Shown piece by piece: positions 1 to 8,168 of a stretch of DNA of 64,000 nucleotides. A program made the translations under genes and the position numbers. The DNA comes from Enterocloster asparagiformis (lineage in GTDB: Bacteria > Bacillota > Clostridia > Lachnospirales > Lachnospiraceae). Below the pieces are notes generated by a model. That model saw nothing but the letters and a program-made list of their open reading frames with translations, did not search any database and had not been told where the DNA came from. The first letter of the stretch is position 1. The number at the start of each line of letters is the position of its first letter. The stretch is taken from NCBI GenBank assembly GCA_018380885.1, contig JAGZSY010000024.1:1-64000 (forward strand). The letters are read 5' to 3'.

Positions 1-99
1 GCTCTCCCGGCCCCGCCTGGCCTCCCGCAAGCTGCCGCGCAGCCAGGTATTCTCCTCCTGCAGCTCGGTGTAGCCGGGGTCATTCAACACTTTGATCAC
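1..99 (-). CDS. Start of an unidentified element gene (partial)
   Basis: Only the first 33 codons are in the window. Translation begins at GTG (97-99) after a good ribosome site, GGGAGGTG, six bases upstream. The visible peptide begins VIKVLNDPGYTELQEENTWL and becomes rich in Glu and Arg, so a coiled coil is possible. It is the fourth gene of the leftward small-gene operon. No function can be assigned. Confidence 0.6.
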   Translation of the reverse strand, partial: MIKVLNDPGYTELQEENTWLRGSLREARRGRES

Positions 100-138
100 T
101 CTTTTCACCTCCCTTAAGCTTGTCCACACAGACCGCCG

Positions 139-297
139 TCAGGCGGTTTCTCTTACCTCGCAATTCTGAATCGTAGTGAGAGGTCTGTATATCAGCTCAT
201 TAATAATGCATTCTCGTTTATCTGCCGGTAGATTATCCAGGCAAATGGTATCCCCATCGATACGAATTCGATTAGTGAAAGTCATTTCTTTTGCCAT
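139..297 (-). CDS. Small element protein, 52 aa
   Basis: This ORF starts at ATG (295-297) after AGGAGGTGGTGAC, an excellent ribosome site. It encodes a 52-residue acidic protein beginning MAKEMTFTNRIRIDGDTICL. A short protein of the NRIRIDG...LP type recurs in Clostridia prophages from memory, but I know of no function. It sits in the leftward early operon of the element. Its stop codon lies inside a short inverted repeat (ACCGCC/GGCGGT, about 134-146) that may act as a weak terminator or processing site. Confidence 0.65.
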   Translation of the reverse strand: MAKEMTFTNRIRIDGDTICLDNLPADKRECIINELIYRPLTTIQNCEVRETA

Positions 298-380
298 GTC
301 ACCACCTCCTGCTTGATTTTATGTACTACGAGTTGTCCGTTATTTCTGCAATAATTTCTTTCTTGTTCCATTTCTGCCAT
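282..380 (-). CDS. Possible tiny leader ORF, 32 aa
   Basis: An ATG at 378-380 follows GGGAGG at short spacing and opens a 32-codon frame. The frame ends by overlapping the start of the 52-aa gene (139-297). The peptide begins MAEMEQERNYCRNNGQ and has no recognisable domain. The overlap suggests translational coupling within the element's leftward operon. The length is too small for confidence, and it may be only spacer. Confidence 0.3.
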   Translation of the reverse strand: MAEMEQERNYCRNNGQLVVHKIKQEVVTWQKK

Positions 381-443
381 CCCCCTCCCATTGACACATA
401 CGAAGGTGGATGGTATAGTCATATTATCGAACATTTGTTTGTT

Positions 444-656
444 TTATCCGTTTTTTTCTTTCTTGAACAAATATTCTAAATCGTACTTTGGAAACAGAAC
501 ATCCCTAATAGTTACCGCATCCTCATAATAGAATCCCTTTTTGGTTTCGCCATTTACAGTATCACTAACCGTTTGGTATCTACACCCAAGTAGACTTCCA
601 ATTTGAGAAAATGTAACCCCTTCAGCTTTCATAGTTACTAAAAAGTTTCTATACAC
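444..656 (-). CDS. Small HTH DNA-binding protein (Cro/Xis-like)
   Basis: A 70-residue protein with a helix-turn-helix of XRE/phage type: a segment around FSQIGSLLGCRYQTVSDTVNG has the helix-turn-recognition-helix pattern. The start is GTG at 654-656, seven bases after AAGGAGG. An upstream in-frame TTG would place the ribosome site inside the gene and is rejected. It is the first gene of the leftward operon and diverges from the repressor gene at 838. This is the position of a Cro-like antagonist or excision/early regulator. DNA binding is well supported; the exact role is inferred from position. Confidence 0.7.
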   Translation of the reverse strand: MYRNFLVTMKAEGVTFSQIGSLLGCRYQTVSDTVNGETKKGFYYEDAVTIRDVLFPKYDLEYLFKKEKNG

Positions 657-837
657 TTTTTTACCTCCTTTCAATACCGAATTCCGAATTGGATAAGCAA
701 ATTATATTCCTTATTCAGTATTTTGTCAATCAAAAATATTCTGTTTTCCGTATTTATTCGTTTAATCGAATATTTAGTATTTACAAAATACGTTTCGGGG
801 TATATAATGAAGATACTTAGAAAAAGAGGTAGTGGCC
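657..837. promoter_or_regulatory. Divergent operator/promoter region of the element switch
   Basis: This AT-rich spacer separates the Cro-like gene from the repressor gene. It contains an imperfect palindrome at 755-772 (TATTCG-N6-CGAATA) and other CGAATT/TATTCG half-sites at about 678-692 and 710-760. These are the expected kind of operators for the two HTH proteins. The rightward promoter lies immediately downstream of the palindrome. Confidence 0.6.
780..808 (+). promoter_or_regulatory. Promoter of the repressor/ImmA operon
   Basis: A near-consensus sigma-A promoter: TTTACA (780-785), a 17-bp spacer and TATAAT (803-808), with the start codon at 838. The palindrome at 755-772 sits just upstream of the -35 box. 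Confidence 0.75.
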
Positions 838-1164
838 ATGGAAAAAGCGAGGATTTTAGAACAATTAATAAAGGAACAGGGATATAACCTCAAGTCGTTT
901 GCATTAAAATGTGATATTCCATACACAACACTGTACGGAATAATAAAAAATGGTGTTGGAAAAGCAACAGTAGATAATGTAATGGCAATCTGTCATGGGC
1001 TTGGAATAACTATGGATGAATTGGAAAAAATGGCACATGACCAAAAGGGTCCAAAACATGAACCTACCTACGAGGATGTAGAACAACTTGTAGCACGAAA
1101 TGGAAAAAATATGTCCATAGAACAGAAAATGCGTTTAATCAAACTATTGTCCGAAATAAAATAA
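838..1164 (+). CDS. XRE-family repressor (ImmR/CI-like)
   Basis: A 108-residue transcription factor. Residues 1-65 form an XRE helix-turn-helix, with a recognition region around IPYTTLYGIIKNGVGKATV and a following DNVMAICHGLGI segment typical of the family. The C-terminal 40 residues are charged and helical, likely for dimer formation. ATG at 838 is preferred over the in-frame GTG at 832 because AGAGGT (825-830) is correctly spaced only for the ATG. The next gene encodes an ImmA/IrrE-type peptidase. By analogy with ICEBs1 ImmR/ImmA, this protein should hold the element quiescent and be the substrate of that peptidase. Confidence 0.8.
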   Translation: MEKARILEQLIKEQGYNLKSFALKCDIPYTTLYGIIKNGVGKATVDNVMAICHGLGITMDELEKMAHDQKGPKHEPTYEDVEQLVARNGKNMSIEQKMRLIKLLSEIK

Positions 1165-1179
1165 TAAGGACTGATTTTA

Positions 1180-1908
1180 TTGCAAATTTCTTATCCCAGC
1201 AGAGGGATCTCATTTGAAGAATACAACAAAATTGTTGAAACGATACTGATGATATATAAGGAATGCGGGGTCACAAGTTTTCCTTTTGACTGTTTTAGTA
1301 TTTTAAAGCACTATAATTTCAGGGTATATTCTTATAGTGAATTAAAAGAACAAAATCCAGAATTGTTTCATCTCTGCTGTTCATACAGTAATGATTCGTT
1401 TAAGTTGCATGACCTCATCGGGTATAATGAACGTGCTTATGTTAAACGGATTAAGTTTTCGCTCATGCATGAACTGGGCCATGCAATTCTTAATACTACA
1501 TCAGAAGATATTGCAAATTTTTTCGCTAGCTATATCCTGGCACCGAGAATACTTGTTCATAAATATAATTGTCGTACAGCGGATGCGATACATGATTTTT
1601 TCGGAGTTTCTATTACTGCTGCCAATAATATTATATTAGATTATCGAGATTGGTTTGATTTTATAAGTCACACCACGCGCAAGCCCTTATTGGCAGAGCA
1701 AAAACTTGCAGATATGTTCTTTCCCATGGCGCATCAAAAACTTACGCCAGTCAAAACTGGGCGAGGCCCAAAGAAAAAGCGTCTAACCAAGCGCCAGCGC
1801 GAAATGGATGAGCGTGCAGCATTTTTTCAAGAGCAACGACTAATCTATGGAGAGGAATATGTGTTCCATATGCTGGAAGATCAGTGGATATATGGTAATA
1901 GTTTTTAG
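1180..1908 (+). CDS. ImmA/IrrE-type metallopeptidase (anti-repressor)
   Basis: A 242-residue protein with a zinc-peptidase signature HELGH at about residues 97-101 and a family-typical EDIANFFASYILAP segment just after it, which supplies the third zinc ligand region. The tail (about 190-225) is rich in Lys/Arg. Translation starts at TTG (1180) with AAGGA nine bases before it. It follows the repressor by 15 bases, so the two are cotranscribed. In ICEBs1 the equivalent enzyme cleaves the repressor to trigger excision; the same job is inferred here. Confidence 0.8.
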   Translation: MQISYPSRGISFEEYNKIVETILMIYKECGVTSFPFDCFSILKHYNFRVYSYSELKEQNPELFHLCCSYSNDSFKLHDLIGYNERAYVKRIKFSLMHELGHAILNTTSEDIANFFASYILAPRILVHKYNCRTADAIHDFFGVSITAANNIILDYRDWFDFISHTTRKPLLAEQKLADMFFPMAHQKLTPVKTGRGPKKKRLTKRQREMDERAAFFQEQRLIYGEEYVFHMLEDQWIYGNSF

Positions 1909-1946
1909 AATATCGACAATATATTATCAATAACCGGAGGATTCCA

Positions 1947-3110
1947 ATGAGTATTAAAGGCATTAATAAGGAATTGTTCATTGGCAAAACCGAAGTAAAT
2001 ATTTTTGATTCCAAAAGAAAAAGATATACCATTAAGTACGATAACCTTGATAAAATAGAATATTGGCTTGCTGACCAAGAAAATGGAAAATTATATTTTT
2101 TAACAAAAAAAACGAAAATTAGTTTTGCCTTCAAAAAAGCAGAAAACGACGGCATTCTACGAGCAATAAATTACATACAAGATAAATCTCCTGAGACCTC
2201 TATTGAATTACTATCTGAGGATAACCGTTCTAATGCCTCAAAAAGTAATTTGGTAAAAATCAGGCATCAAAAATGCAAAAGTTGTGGAAAAAACTATGAT
2301 AGTGAAACTGATATTTGCCCTTATTGTAATTATAGTAACACAGACACTCATTTTAAATGGTTGTTTGTAGGGTTCAGTGTTGCGGTATGTATGTCGGTTA
2401 TTGCTATTTTTGTAAGTCATTTCACCTTTAGTAAGACTATGTCAGACTCTAAAGATGAAATATTTAGCATTTCTCAAAATTCAACATTAGACACAACGAT
2501 ATCTGAAGAAATAATTACTGAAGCCTTTACCACTACATTAACAGCTGGACATTATGTTGTTGGGATTGATATTCCTGTAGGAACATATAGCTTTTTTAGT
2601 AAAAAAGGGATGGGAAATCTTGTTGCAAGTGATGGATCAATAAATACAATATTTGATTATGAAAATCAGGCTGGTAATAATATCGGGATCTCTGGTCTGG
2701 GTACAGAGGAATTAAAAAATATTTTCCTGAACAATGGAGTTATTATAACAGTAACTGCTACCCAAGAAATCTCTGCCGGATGTGGTGATGGGGAAGTTGC
2801 AAATATGCAATCCAGGAATCAAGATATGTTAGAAGAGGTTGAGTTGGGCTATGGACTTTACGCCGCCGGTGATGATTTTCTACCAGGAACCTATAACATA
2901 CAATGGCTGGAAGGGTTTGGAAATATACAAACAGATCCCTATGAAATCGATTATGGCTTAAATGAGATTATGGGAGAACTATCCATTGATAACACCATTG
3001 ATGAATTAAGTGAAAAAATATGTATCAAACAATACAATAATCTTAATTTGAAAGAGGGGGATATTCTTAAAATTAGCGACATTAAAGTTAAATTAATACC
3101 CAGTGAATAA
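1947..3110 (+). CDS. Zinc-ribbon membrane protein with duplicated beta domain (cargo)
   Basis: A 387-residue protein of unknown function, started at ATG after CCGGAGGA. Residues 1-80 resemble a small PH-like domain. Residues about 109-129 form a zinc ribbon (CKSCG and CPYC). One membrane helix follows at about 138-160. The outside part carries two related beta-rich modules, about 196-275 and 298-387, each with a G-x-D-(I/F)-x-P-G-T-Y motif followed by a GxGN turn. Zinc-ribbon/TM proteins ending in such modules are common in Firmicutes and usually unnamed. It lies between the immunity genes and the integrase, the usual place for lysogenic-conversion or defence cargo. Very AT-rich codon use marks it as acquired. 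Confidence 0.7.
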   Translation: MSIKGINKELFIGKTEVNIFDSKRKRYTIKYDNLDKIEYWLADQENGKLYFLTKKTKISFAFKKAENDGILRAINYIQDKSPETSIELLSEDNRSNASKSNLVKIRHQKCKSCGKNYDSETDICPYCNYSNTDTHFKWLFVGFSVAVCMSVIAIFVSHFTFSKTMSDSKDEIFSISQNSTLDTTISEEIITEAFTTTLTAGHYVVGIDIPVGTYSFFSKKGMGNLVASDGSINTIFDYENQAGNNIGISGLGTEELKNIFLNNGVIITVTATQEISAGCGDGEVANMQSRNQDMLEEVELGYGLYAAGDDFLPGTYNIQWLEGFGNIQTDPYEIDYGLNEIMGELSIDNTIDELSEKICIKQYNNLNLKEGDILKISDIKVKLIPSE

Positions 3111-3114
3111 CAAA

Positions 3115-3148
3115 AAGCCCCAGGAGCTGCGAACTCCCAGAGCTTTTC
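3115..3148 (+). terminator. Terminator after the cargo gene
   Basis: AAAAGC...GCTTTT arms enclose a GGGAG/CTCCC-like inner stem directly after the 3110 stop. It separates the repressor-peptidase-cargo operon from the integrase gene. Confidence 0.65.
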
Positions 3149-3285
3149 ACATAGATTCTCTCGCCGGACGCGCCGGAAGATATGCTCTATCTGATCAATA
3201 GAATTATATCATTCCTGGTACGTCCTGACAAGGGCGTATTTTTTGCACCCTTTTTTCATACCTTAGACCAGGAGATGATAATTGT

Positions 3286-4803
3286 ATGAAGCAACCCCAA
3301 AGCAACGTAAAAACCGCCGCCCTATACATCCGCGTCAGCACTGATAAACAAGAGGAACTCTCCCCCGACTCTCAAAAACGCCTCCTCCTTGACTACGCCA
3401 AGAGCCACGATATGATCGTCCCGGCCCAGTACATATACATGGAAAATGGCATATCCGGCCGCAAAGCCGATAAGCGCCCGAAATTCCAGCAGATGATCGC
3501 CGCCGCCAAATCGGATGAACATCCTATCGACGTGATCCTACTCTGGAAGTTCTCCCGGTTCGCCCGCAATCAAGAAGAAAGTATCGTCTACAAGTCCATG
3601 CTGCGCAACAAGTGCCATGTCGATGTGATCAGCATCTCAGAACCGCTTGTCGACGGTCCCTTCGGCGGCCTGATCGAGCGCATCATCGAGTGGATGGATG
3701 AATTTTACTCCATCCGCCTGTCTGGAGATGTGACCCGCGGCATGACCGAAAATGCCCTGCGCGGCGCCTACCAGTGCCGGCCGCCGCTGGGCTACCGGAT
3801 ACCCTACCACAAGGCCACGCCCGAGATCGTTCCCGAGGAGGCCGAAACGGTTCGGATGATCTTCGACCTGTACGTCAACGCCCGGATGAGCATATTCGCC
3901 ATCTCAAAGCACCTAAACAACTTGGGCCTTAAAACCAGCCGCGGCAAGCCCTTCGAAAAGCGTTCCCTGGAGTACATTTTGCAGAACCCCGGATACGCCG
4001 GAGACATCCGCTGGAACCGCACCATAAACGAAACGAACGAAATCCGCGACCCGTCCGAATGGATCATCCGTCCCGGCCACCACCCTGCCATCATCAGCAA
4101 GGACCTGTTCCTCCAGGCCCAGGCCCGCTATTATTCCGAATACAAGCGCCGCAATGCCAAGCCGGCAGAGATCACAAAACACTGGCTCTCCGGCCTGCTC
4201 AAATGCCCTGCCTGCGGCCGGTCCCTCTCATCCTGTGTCATGCACCGCAAAACCCTGCCGGACACCTTCTCCTTCCAGTGCTACGGCTATCTGAAGGGCA
4301 AATGCAGCCACGATTGCTACGTAAGGGCGGAAGATATCGAACCTACAGTCATACAGGCCCTAGAGGACGTTGTGCGGCGCGCTACGGTCACCTATACAGT
4401 CAAACAAATCCAAACAAAAAAATCCAGAGAAAATGATCTGGAGAAACTCAGAAAAAGCCTCGACCGGATCGCCCAAAAAGAAGCCCGCGCAAAAGAGGCC
4501 TACATGGATGGTATTGACACCAAAGAAGAGTACAGAGAGATCCGCGGCCGACTGCGCCAGGAGCGCCAGGATCTGGAAGAAGCCATCGCAAAATTAGAGC
4601 AGGCAGAACCGGAAGAAAACTCCAACGACTCCCAAATGCTGGAAAACATCACCAGCGTTCTGGATATCATTCGCTCCCCCAATTTCACCATGCAGGAAAA
4701 GAACGTTGCCCTGAAAAGCGTCGTCGATCAGATCACCTACTACAAAGACCGCAACCACATCGACGTGGACTACTACCTGACAAAAGCCCCGGAAACCGCT
4801 TAA
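3286..4803 (+). CDS. Large serine integrase
   Basis: A 505-residue large serine recombinase that would insert and excise the element. Residues about 9-155 are the resolvase catalytic domain, with the nucleophile Ser18 in ALYIRVSTDKQ. Residues about 165-285 are the recombinase DNA-binding domain. A zinc ribbon (CPACGRSLSSC plus two later Cys) covers about 303-345. A long coiled coil, about 375-455, is expected for synapsis control. ATG at 3286 follows AGGAGAT. Base composition is much closer to the host than the preceding cargo. The gene ends about 50 bases from the attachment junction in a disrupted spore gene. Confidence 0.93.
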   Translation: MKQPQSNVKTAALYIRVSTDKQEELSPDSQKRLLLDYAKSHDMIVPAQYIYMENGISGRKADKRPKFQQMIAAAKSDEHPIDVILLWKFSRFARNQEESIVYKSMLRNKCHVDVISISEPLVDGPFGGLIERIIEWMDEFYSIRLSGDVTRGMTENALRGAYQCRPPLGYRIPYHKATPEIVPEEAETVRMIFDLYVNARMSIFAISKHLNNLGLKTSRGKPFEKRSLEYILQNPGYAGDIRWNRTINETNEIRDPSEWIIRPGHHPAIISKDLFLQAQARYYSEYKRRNAKPAEITKHWLSGLLKCPACGRSLSSCVMHRKTLPDTFSFQCYGYLKGKCSHDCYVRAEDIEPTVIQALEDVVRRATVTYTVKQIQTKKSRENDLEKLRKSLDRIAQKEARAKEAYMDGIDTKEEYREIRGRLRQERQDLEEAIAKLEQAEPEENSNDSQMLENITSVLDIIRSPNFTMQEKNVALKSVVDQITYYKDRNHIDVDYYLTKAPETA

Positions 4804-4821
4804 AATAAGGATTTCCGGGGC
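4786..4821 (+). terminator. Hairpin overlapping the integrase stop codon
   Basis: A perfect 10-bp inverted repeat, GCCCCGGAAA (4786-4795) and TTTCCGGGGC (4812-4821), holds the integrase stop in its loop. There is no long T-run, so efficiency is uncertain. It may also insulate the integrase from host transcription arriving from the right. Confidence 0.55.
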
Positions 4822-4839
4822 CTCTAAGCCTCTTCATAT

Positions 4840-4862
4840 GCACTTGCAATCTGGTCATCCAA
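4840..4862. other. Attachment-site junction (attL/attR)
   Basis: Read on the minus strand, the host frame keeps its family sequence through CPNWMT (codons at about 4853-4870). It then changes to unrelated residues instead of the expected Q-W-G continuation. The crossover core of the serine integrase should lie within a few bases of 4853. The exact core cannot be fixed without the other junction. Confidence 0.65.
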
Positions 4863-5722
4863 TTCGGACACTGCACCTGTCTCCCGTCGCAGTACTGCGT
4901 CAGAATCGGCTGCCTGACTCCCGGCCGGGACAGATAATTGTCAAAAATCTCATCCACCACCAGGGAGATGCTCTCAAAAATATTCCGCCCGTAGATCCAC
5001 TTGTGGTCGAACGCCGTGGACGATGTGATCGTAAAATCGTACCCCTGGTTCCGGTACCACTCCGTGTACACCCGGTTCAGGGTAAAGGACATGATCGCCA
5101 GCACGTTGGCCGTGATCGTTGCCCGCGGCCAGGTGGAATAGATTTCGCTGGAGGCCACGTTCTTGATGTAATCCCGGTAGGGCACATAGTAATCCTTTGC
5201 CGTCCGGTCCGTTGGCACGCCGTCGTGCACCACCACGGTCTGGGGCACCACCACCCGGCTGAGCACGATCTCTCCGCTCTCGGCCACCGGCTTGATCTCC
5301 GGCTCCGCGATCTTGGGCGGATAATTTCCGTACAGCGTGTGATCCGGGATCACCACCGGGTCCTCGGGCGGCGGCACATCCCCCACAGGCGTCATGCTCA
5401 CCGGCTGGATGGCCGTGGCATCCGGCAGAATTTCCGTTCCCGACACCACCATGGGATCAAATCCCTCCGCCTCAATGCGCAGATTGTACTCTGAATAGGG
5501 CTGAACGTCCCCAGGCGTCAGGCTCAGCTCCGGCGGCGGCGCCGGCAGGGATACCTGCTCCGTCTGGCCGGAGCTGTTGGTCTGGACCTGTTCCACCGGC
5601 GACTGGGGATCCCCCTTGTATGAAATGGTAACCCGGGCATTCTGGATGGGGAAATTATTCTGAATATTGACGACATTTACCTGAAGCAGGCCTGCGTAGC
5701 CTGATTCCGCGTTGTTTGGCAT
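4853..5722 (-). pseudogene. SleC-like spore cortex-lytic protein, truncated by the element
   Basis: The start (ATG at 5722, GAGGTG site) and about 290 residues are intact: an N-terminal beta sandwich-like pro region (AGLLQVNVVN..., LPAPPPELSLTPG, about 10-110), a linker, then the conserved block containing VPYRDYIKNVASSEIYSTWP and FTITSSTAFDHKWIYGRNIF. After CPNWMT the frame runs for about 39 unrelated residues into element DNA and stops at 4733, antisense to the integrase end. From memory, relatives continue with a WGS...GDQGY region and a C-terminal peptidoglycan-binding repeat, all missing here. Homologues belong to the SleC/SpoIID-like group that degrades spore cortex on germination. Loss of the C-terminus should inactivate it unless the element excises. 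Confidence 0.75.
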
Positions 5723-5972
5723 GTAACACCTCGTTTTTTATGATTACTACAATATAATACGCCCGCCGCCGTTTCATGCCAGTCCAACCCGATTTTCCGC
5801 CGCCAATCCGCTTAAGGGCGCATGAAACGCCGGCCCGGGCATAAATTTTAACATAACCCATTGATTTTTCTGTCTCGGCCGCAGCGCCTTCTTCCCGCAC
5901 ACCGCCTTGCGGCCAGCTTCCGCCTGTGCCTGAACCCGCGCCTGCCCTGCCGTAAAAAGGAGGTATCACAAT

Positions 5973-7259
5973 TTGACCAATATTGTAATCGTCGGCGCCG
6001 GCTGGGCCGGCTGCGCCGCCGCGGTAGCCGCCGCCAAACAGGGGGCCAGGGTAACGCTTCTGGAACGCACCGACATGATCCTGGGCACCGGCCTGGCCGG
6101 GGGCATCCTGCGCAACAACGGGAGGCTGACGGCCTCGCTGGAGCTGGAAGCCCTGGGCGGAGGCGACCTGCTTGAAGCCATAAATCCGGTGCTGCGCCAC
6201 AGAAACATTTCCTTCCCCGGCCATGACCACGCGGATTTATACGACATCGCCCTGGCCCCGGGAGCGATTCTGGCCTGCCTCCGGGACTGCGGGGTAACCC
6301 TGCGCACCCAGGTGCGGATCACAAAGGCCGCCATGTCCAGGGATCACACCGCCATCGAATCTGTGACCGACAGCCAGGGGACTGTCTGGCCCGGCGATGC
6401 GTTCATCGACACCACCGGATCTGCCGGGCCCACGGCCAACTGCGCCCGATGGGGGAACGGCTGCGCCATGTGCGTGCTGCGCTGTCCCAGCTTTGGCGGG
6501 CGGGTGAGCCTGGCCGCGCTGGCCGGCGTCCGTGAAATGGCCGCCGGGCGTCCGGACGGCGGAGCCGGCGCCATGAGCGGCTCCTGTAAACTGATGAAGG
6601 GCTCCCTGTCCCCGGAGCTGGTCCGCCGTCTGGATGAGACCGGCGTGGCCGTTATCCCGCTGCCGCCCGAACTGCGGGAGGACCATCTGGCCCTCAAAGC
6701 CTGCCAGCAGTACGCCCTGCCTGAGTTTGCGGAAAACCTGATACTGCTGGACACCGGACACGCCAAGATGATGGCTCCCTTCTTTCCCCTTGACAAGCTG
6801 CATATGATTCCCGGCCTGGAAAACGCCAGGTATGAAGATCCCTATACCGGAGGCAGGGGCAACTCCGTGCGCTTTCTCGCCATGTGCCCCCGCAGCGATG
6901 ACCTGAAGGTAAACGGACTCGACAACCTGTACTGCGCCGGTGAGAAGGCCGGCCCCCTGGTAGGCCACACGGAAGCCATGGTCACCGGCACGCTGGCCGG
7001 ATACAACTGCGCCGCCGCCCTGGCCGGGAAGCCCGCCCTCATTCTCCCCCGCTCGCTGGCCTCAGGCGAGGCTGTTGCCTGGACCGGGGAGGAAATGTCC
7101 GCTCAAAGCAGCCTTGCCCGCAAATTCACGTTTTCCGGCGGCTGCATGTTCGACCGCATGAGAGAGCTGGGCCTGTACCTCACCTCGGCCGGGGACGTCA
7201 GGAAAAGGGTCCGCGCCCTTGGACTGGAGGGAATCGTCTCCGGTAAATCCGTCCGGTAG
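5973..7259 (+). CDS. FAD-dependent oxidoreductase (MnmG/TrmFO-like fold)
   Basis: A 428-residue flavoprotein. The N-terminus has the dinucleotide-binding motif IVGAGWAGCAAAVAAAKQGA (residues about 4-24) followed by the acidic LLERTD strand end. A C-terminal FAD motif, LYCAGEKAGPLVGHTEAM, lies at about 312-330. The second half resembles the FAD domain of MnmG/TrmFO. A cysteine cluster, CARWGNGCAMCVLRCP (about 150-166), is unusual and could bind metal or act in redox chemistry. The start is TTG at 5973, nine bases after AAAGGAGG. The gene stands alone between convergent and divergent neighbours. Substrate unknown; it is not the tRNA enzyme MnmG itself, which is over 600 residues. Confidence 0.7.
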   Translation: MTNIVIVGAGWAGCAAAVAAAKQGARVTLLERTDMILGTGLAGGILRNNGRLTASLELEALGGGDLLEAINPVLRHRNISFPGHDHADLYDIALAPGAILACLRDCGVTLRTQVRITKAAMSRDHTAIESVTDSQGTVWPGDAFIDTTGSAGPTANCARWGNGCAMCVLRCPSFGGRVSLAALAGVREMAAGRPDGGAGAMSGSCKLMKGSLSPELVRRLDETGVAVIPLPPELREDHLALKACQQYALPEFAENLILLDTGHAKMMAPFFPLDKLHMIPGLENARYEDPYTGGRGNSVRFLAMCPRSDDLKVNGLDNLYCAGEKAGPLVGHTEAMVTGTLAGYNCAAALAGKPALILPRSLASGEAVAWTGEEMSAQSSLARKFTFSGGCMFDRMRELGLYLTSAGDVRKRVRALGLEGIVSGKSVR

Positions 7260-7354
7260 CGTGACGCCCGAAATTCTCCTTCAGCCCAAGGCGCGCTGCA
7301 ATCCCCGGGCCCCGGCGTCTGACCATTTTTCTCTCCCTCCTCCGCCAGTCAAAA

Positions 7355-7386
7355 CGGCCCTGCGCATCAAACTATGCGCAGAGCCG
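7355..7386 (-). terminator. Terminator of the cytidylate-kinase-like gene
   Basis: A 13-bp stem (CGGC-T-CTGCGCAT with ATGCGCAG-G-GCCG, one G-T pair) with a 6-base loop, followed on the minus strand by TTTT. It could also stop transcripts of the convergent oxidoreductase. Confidence 0.7.
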
Positions 7387-7409
7387 CTCTCATTCATTAT
7401 AGAAGCTGT

Positions 7410-8045
7410 CTAATCCAAAAAACCTTTAATTTTCAGATACTCGCTGATCGCCCGCACAGCGCCCTCCGTGCCCAGCCGGGCCGTGTTGAGCATCAGATCA
7501 TAATTTTCCACATTTTCCCAGTCGCGTCCGGTGTAATACCGGTGGTAATCCCGGCGTTCCCGGTCGATGCGCCTGATGTTCTTCTTCACGTCCTTGTCCT
7601 CATAGTATCCCAGCTCCGTGATCCGTTTAACCCGGTAATCCATATCCGCGTACAGGAACACCCGCACCAGGCCGTCCCTGCCCTCCAGCACATAATCCGC
7701 GCAGCGCCCGATGATCACACAGTCCTCGCCGTCCGCCAGCTGGCGGATCACCTCCGACTGGAAGCGGAACAAATTGTCCGCCGACACCAAATCCGAGCCA
7801 AAGGAAGGTGCCCCGATCTCCGGCGTCAATCCCTTAATGATCTTGTAGAGCAGCTTGCTCCCCGGCCGCTCGTCGGCCAGATGGTAATAGCTCTCCTTGA
7901 TTCCGCTCTCATTGGAATTCATCCGAAGAATGTTCTTGTCGTAAAAGCCAATGCCCAGCTCCTCAGCCAGCCGGGAGCCGATCTCCCGCCCGCCGCTGCC
8001 AAACTGCCTGCCGATGGTAATAACCAGCCTTCTTCCATCCTTCAT
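7410..8045 (-). CDS. Cytidylate-kinase-like NMP kinase family protein
   Basis: A 211-residue P-loop protein. Residues about 5-20 hold the loop GRQFGSGGREIG, the form seen in the cytidylate kinase-like family common in Clostridia. A lid-like region with many Arg/Asp (RRIDRERRDYHRYYTGRDW) lies at about 150-170. A start at residue MKDGRR (8045) is chosen because AAAGGAGG precedes it; a longer frame to 8129 lacks a ribosome site. The true Cmk is a different protein, so this family's substrate is unsettled. It faces the oxidoreductase gene and follows tag with a 123-bp gap. Confidence 0.75.
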   Translation of the reverse strand: MKDGRRLVITIGRQFGSGGREIGSRLAEELGIGFYDKNILRMNSNESGIKESYYHLADERPGSKLLYKIIKGLTPEIGAPSFGSDLVSADNLFRFQSEVIRQLADGEDCVIIGRCADYVLEGRDGLVRVFLYADMDYRVKRITELGYYEDKDVKKNIRRIDRERRDYHRYYTGRDWENVENYDLMLNTARLGTEGAVRAISEYLKIKGFLD

Positions 8046-8168
8046 AGCGTCGCCTCCTTTACGGTTCCTTGCGCCTTCACCTGTGGACAACAACTTCTCT
8101 ACTGCATCCTTATTATAACACAGATCCATTTCCTGGCCTAGAGCGCGTTTGAAAATCGCCTTTTCCGG

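Larger units (their letters stand above)
1..4852. mobile_element. Right end of an integrated prophage or ICE
   Basis: This is one end of an integrated element that continues past the left edge. It carries a leftward operon of very small genes, a divergent HTH repressor with an ImmA/IrrE-type peptidase, a cargo gene and a large serine integrase. The integrase stop lies about 50 bases from the host junction, as usual for serine-integrase elements. Bases from about 300 to 3110 are clearly AT-rich, unlike both the integrase and the flanking chromosome, so the element is mosaic. No structural or conjugation genes are in view, so prophage and ICE cannot be told apart. The boundary is inferred from where a spore-protein reading frame loses its family sequence. 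Confidence 0.8.

Noticed and set aside
4804..4862. tRNA gene as integration target
   Set aside because: No cloverleaf or T-arm sequence is present; the target is a protein gene.
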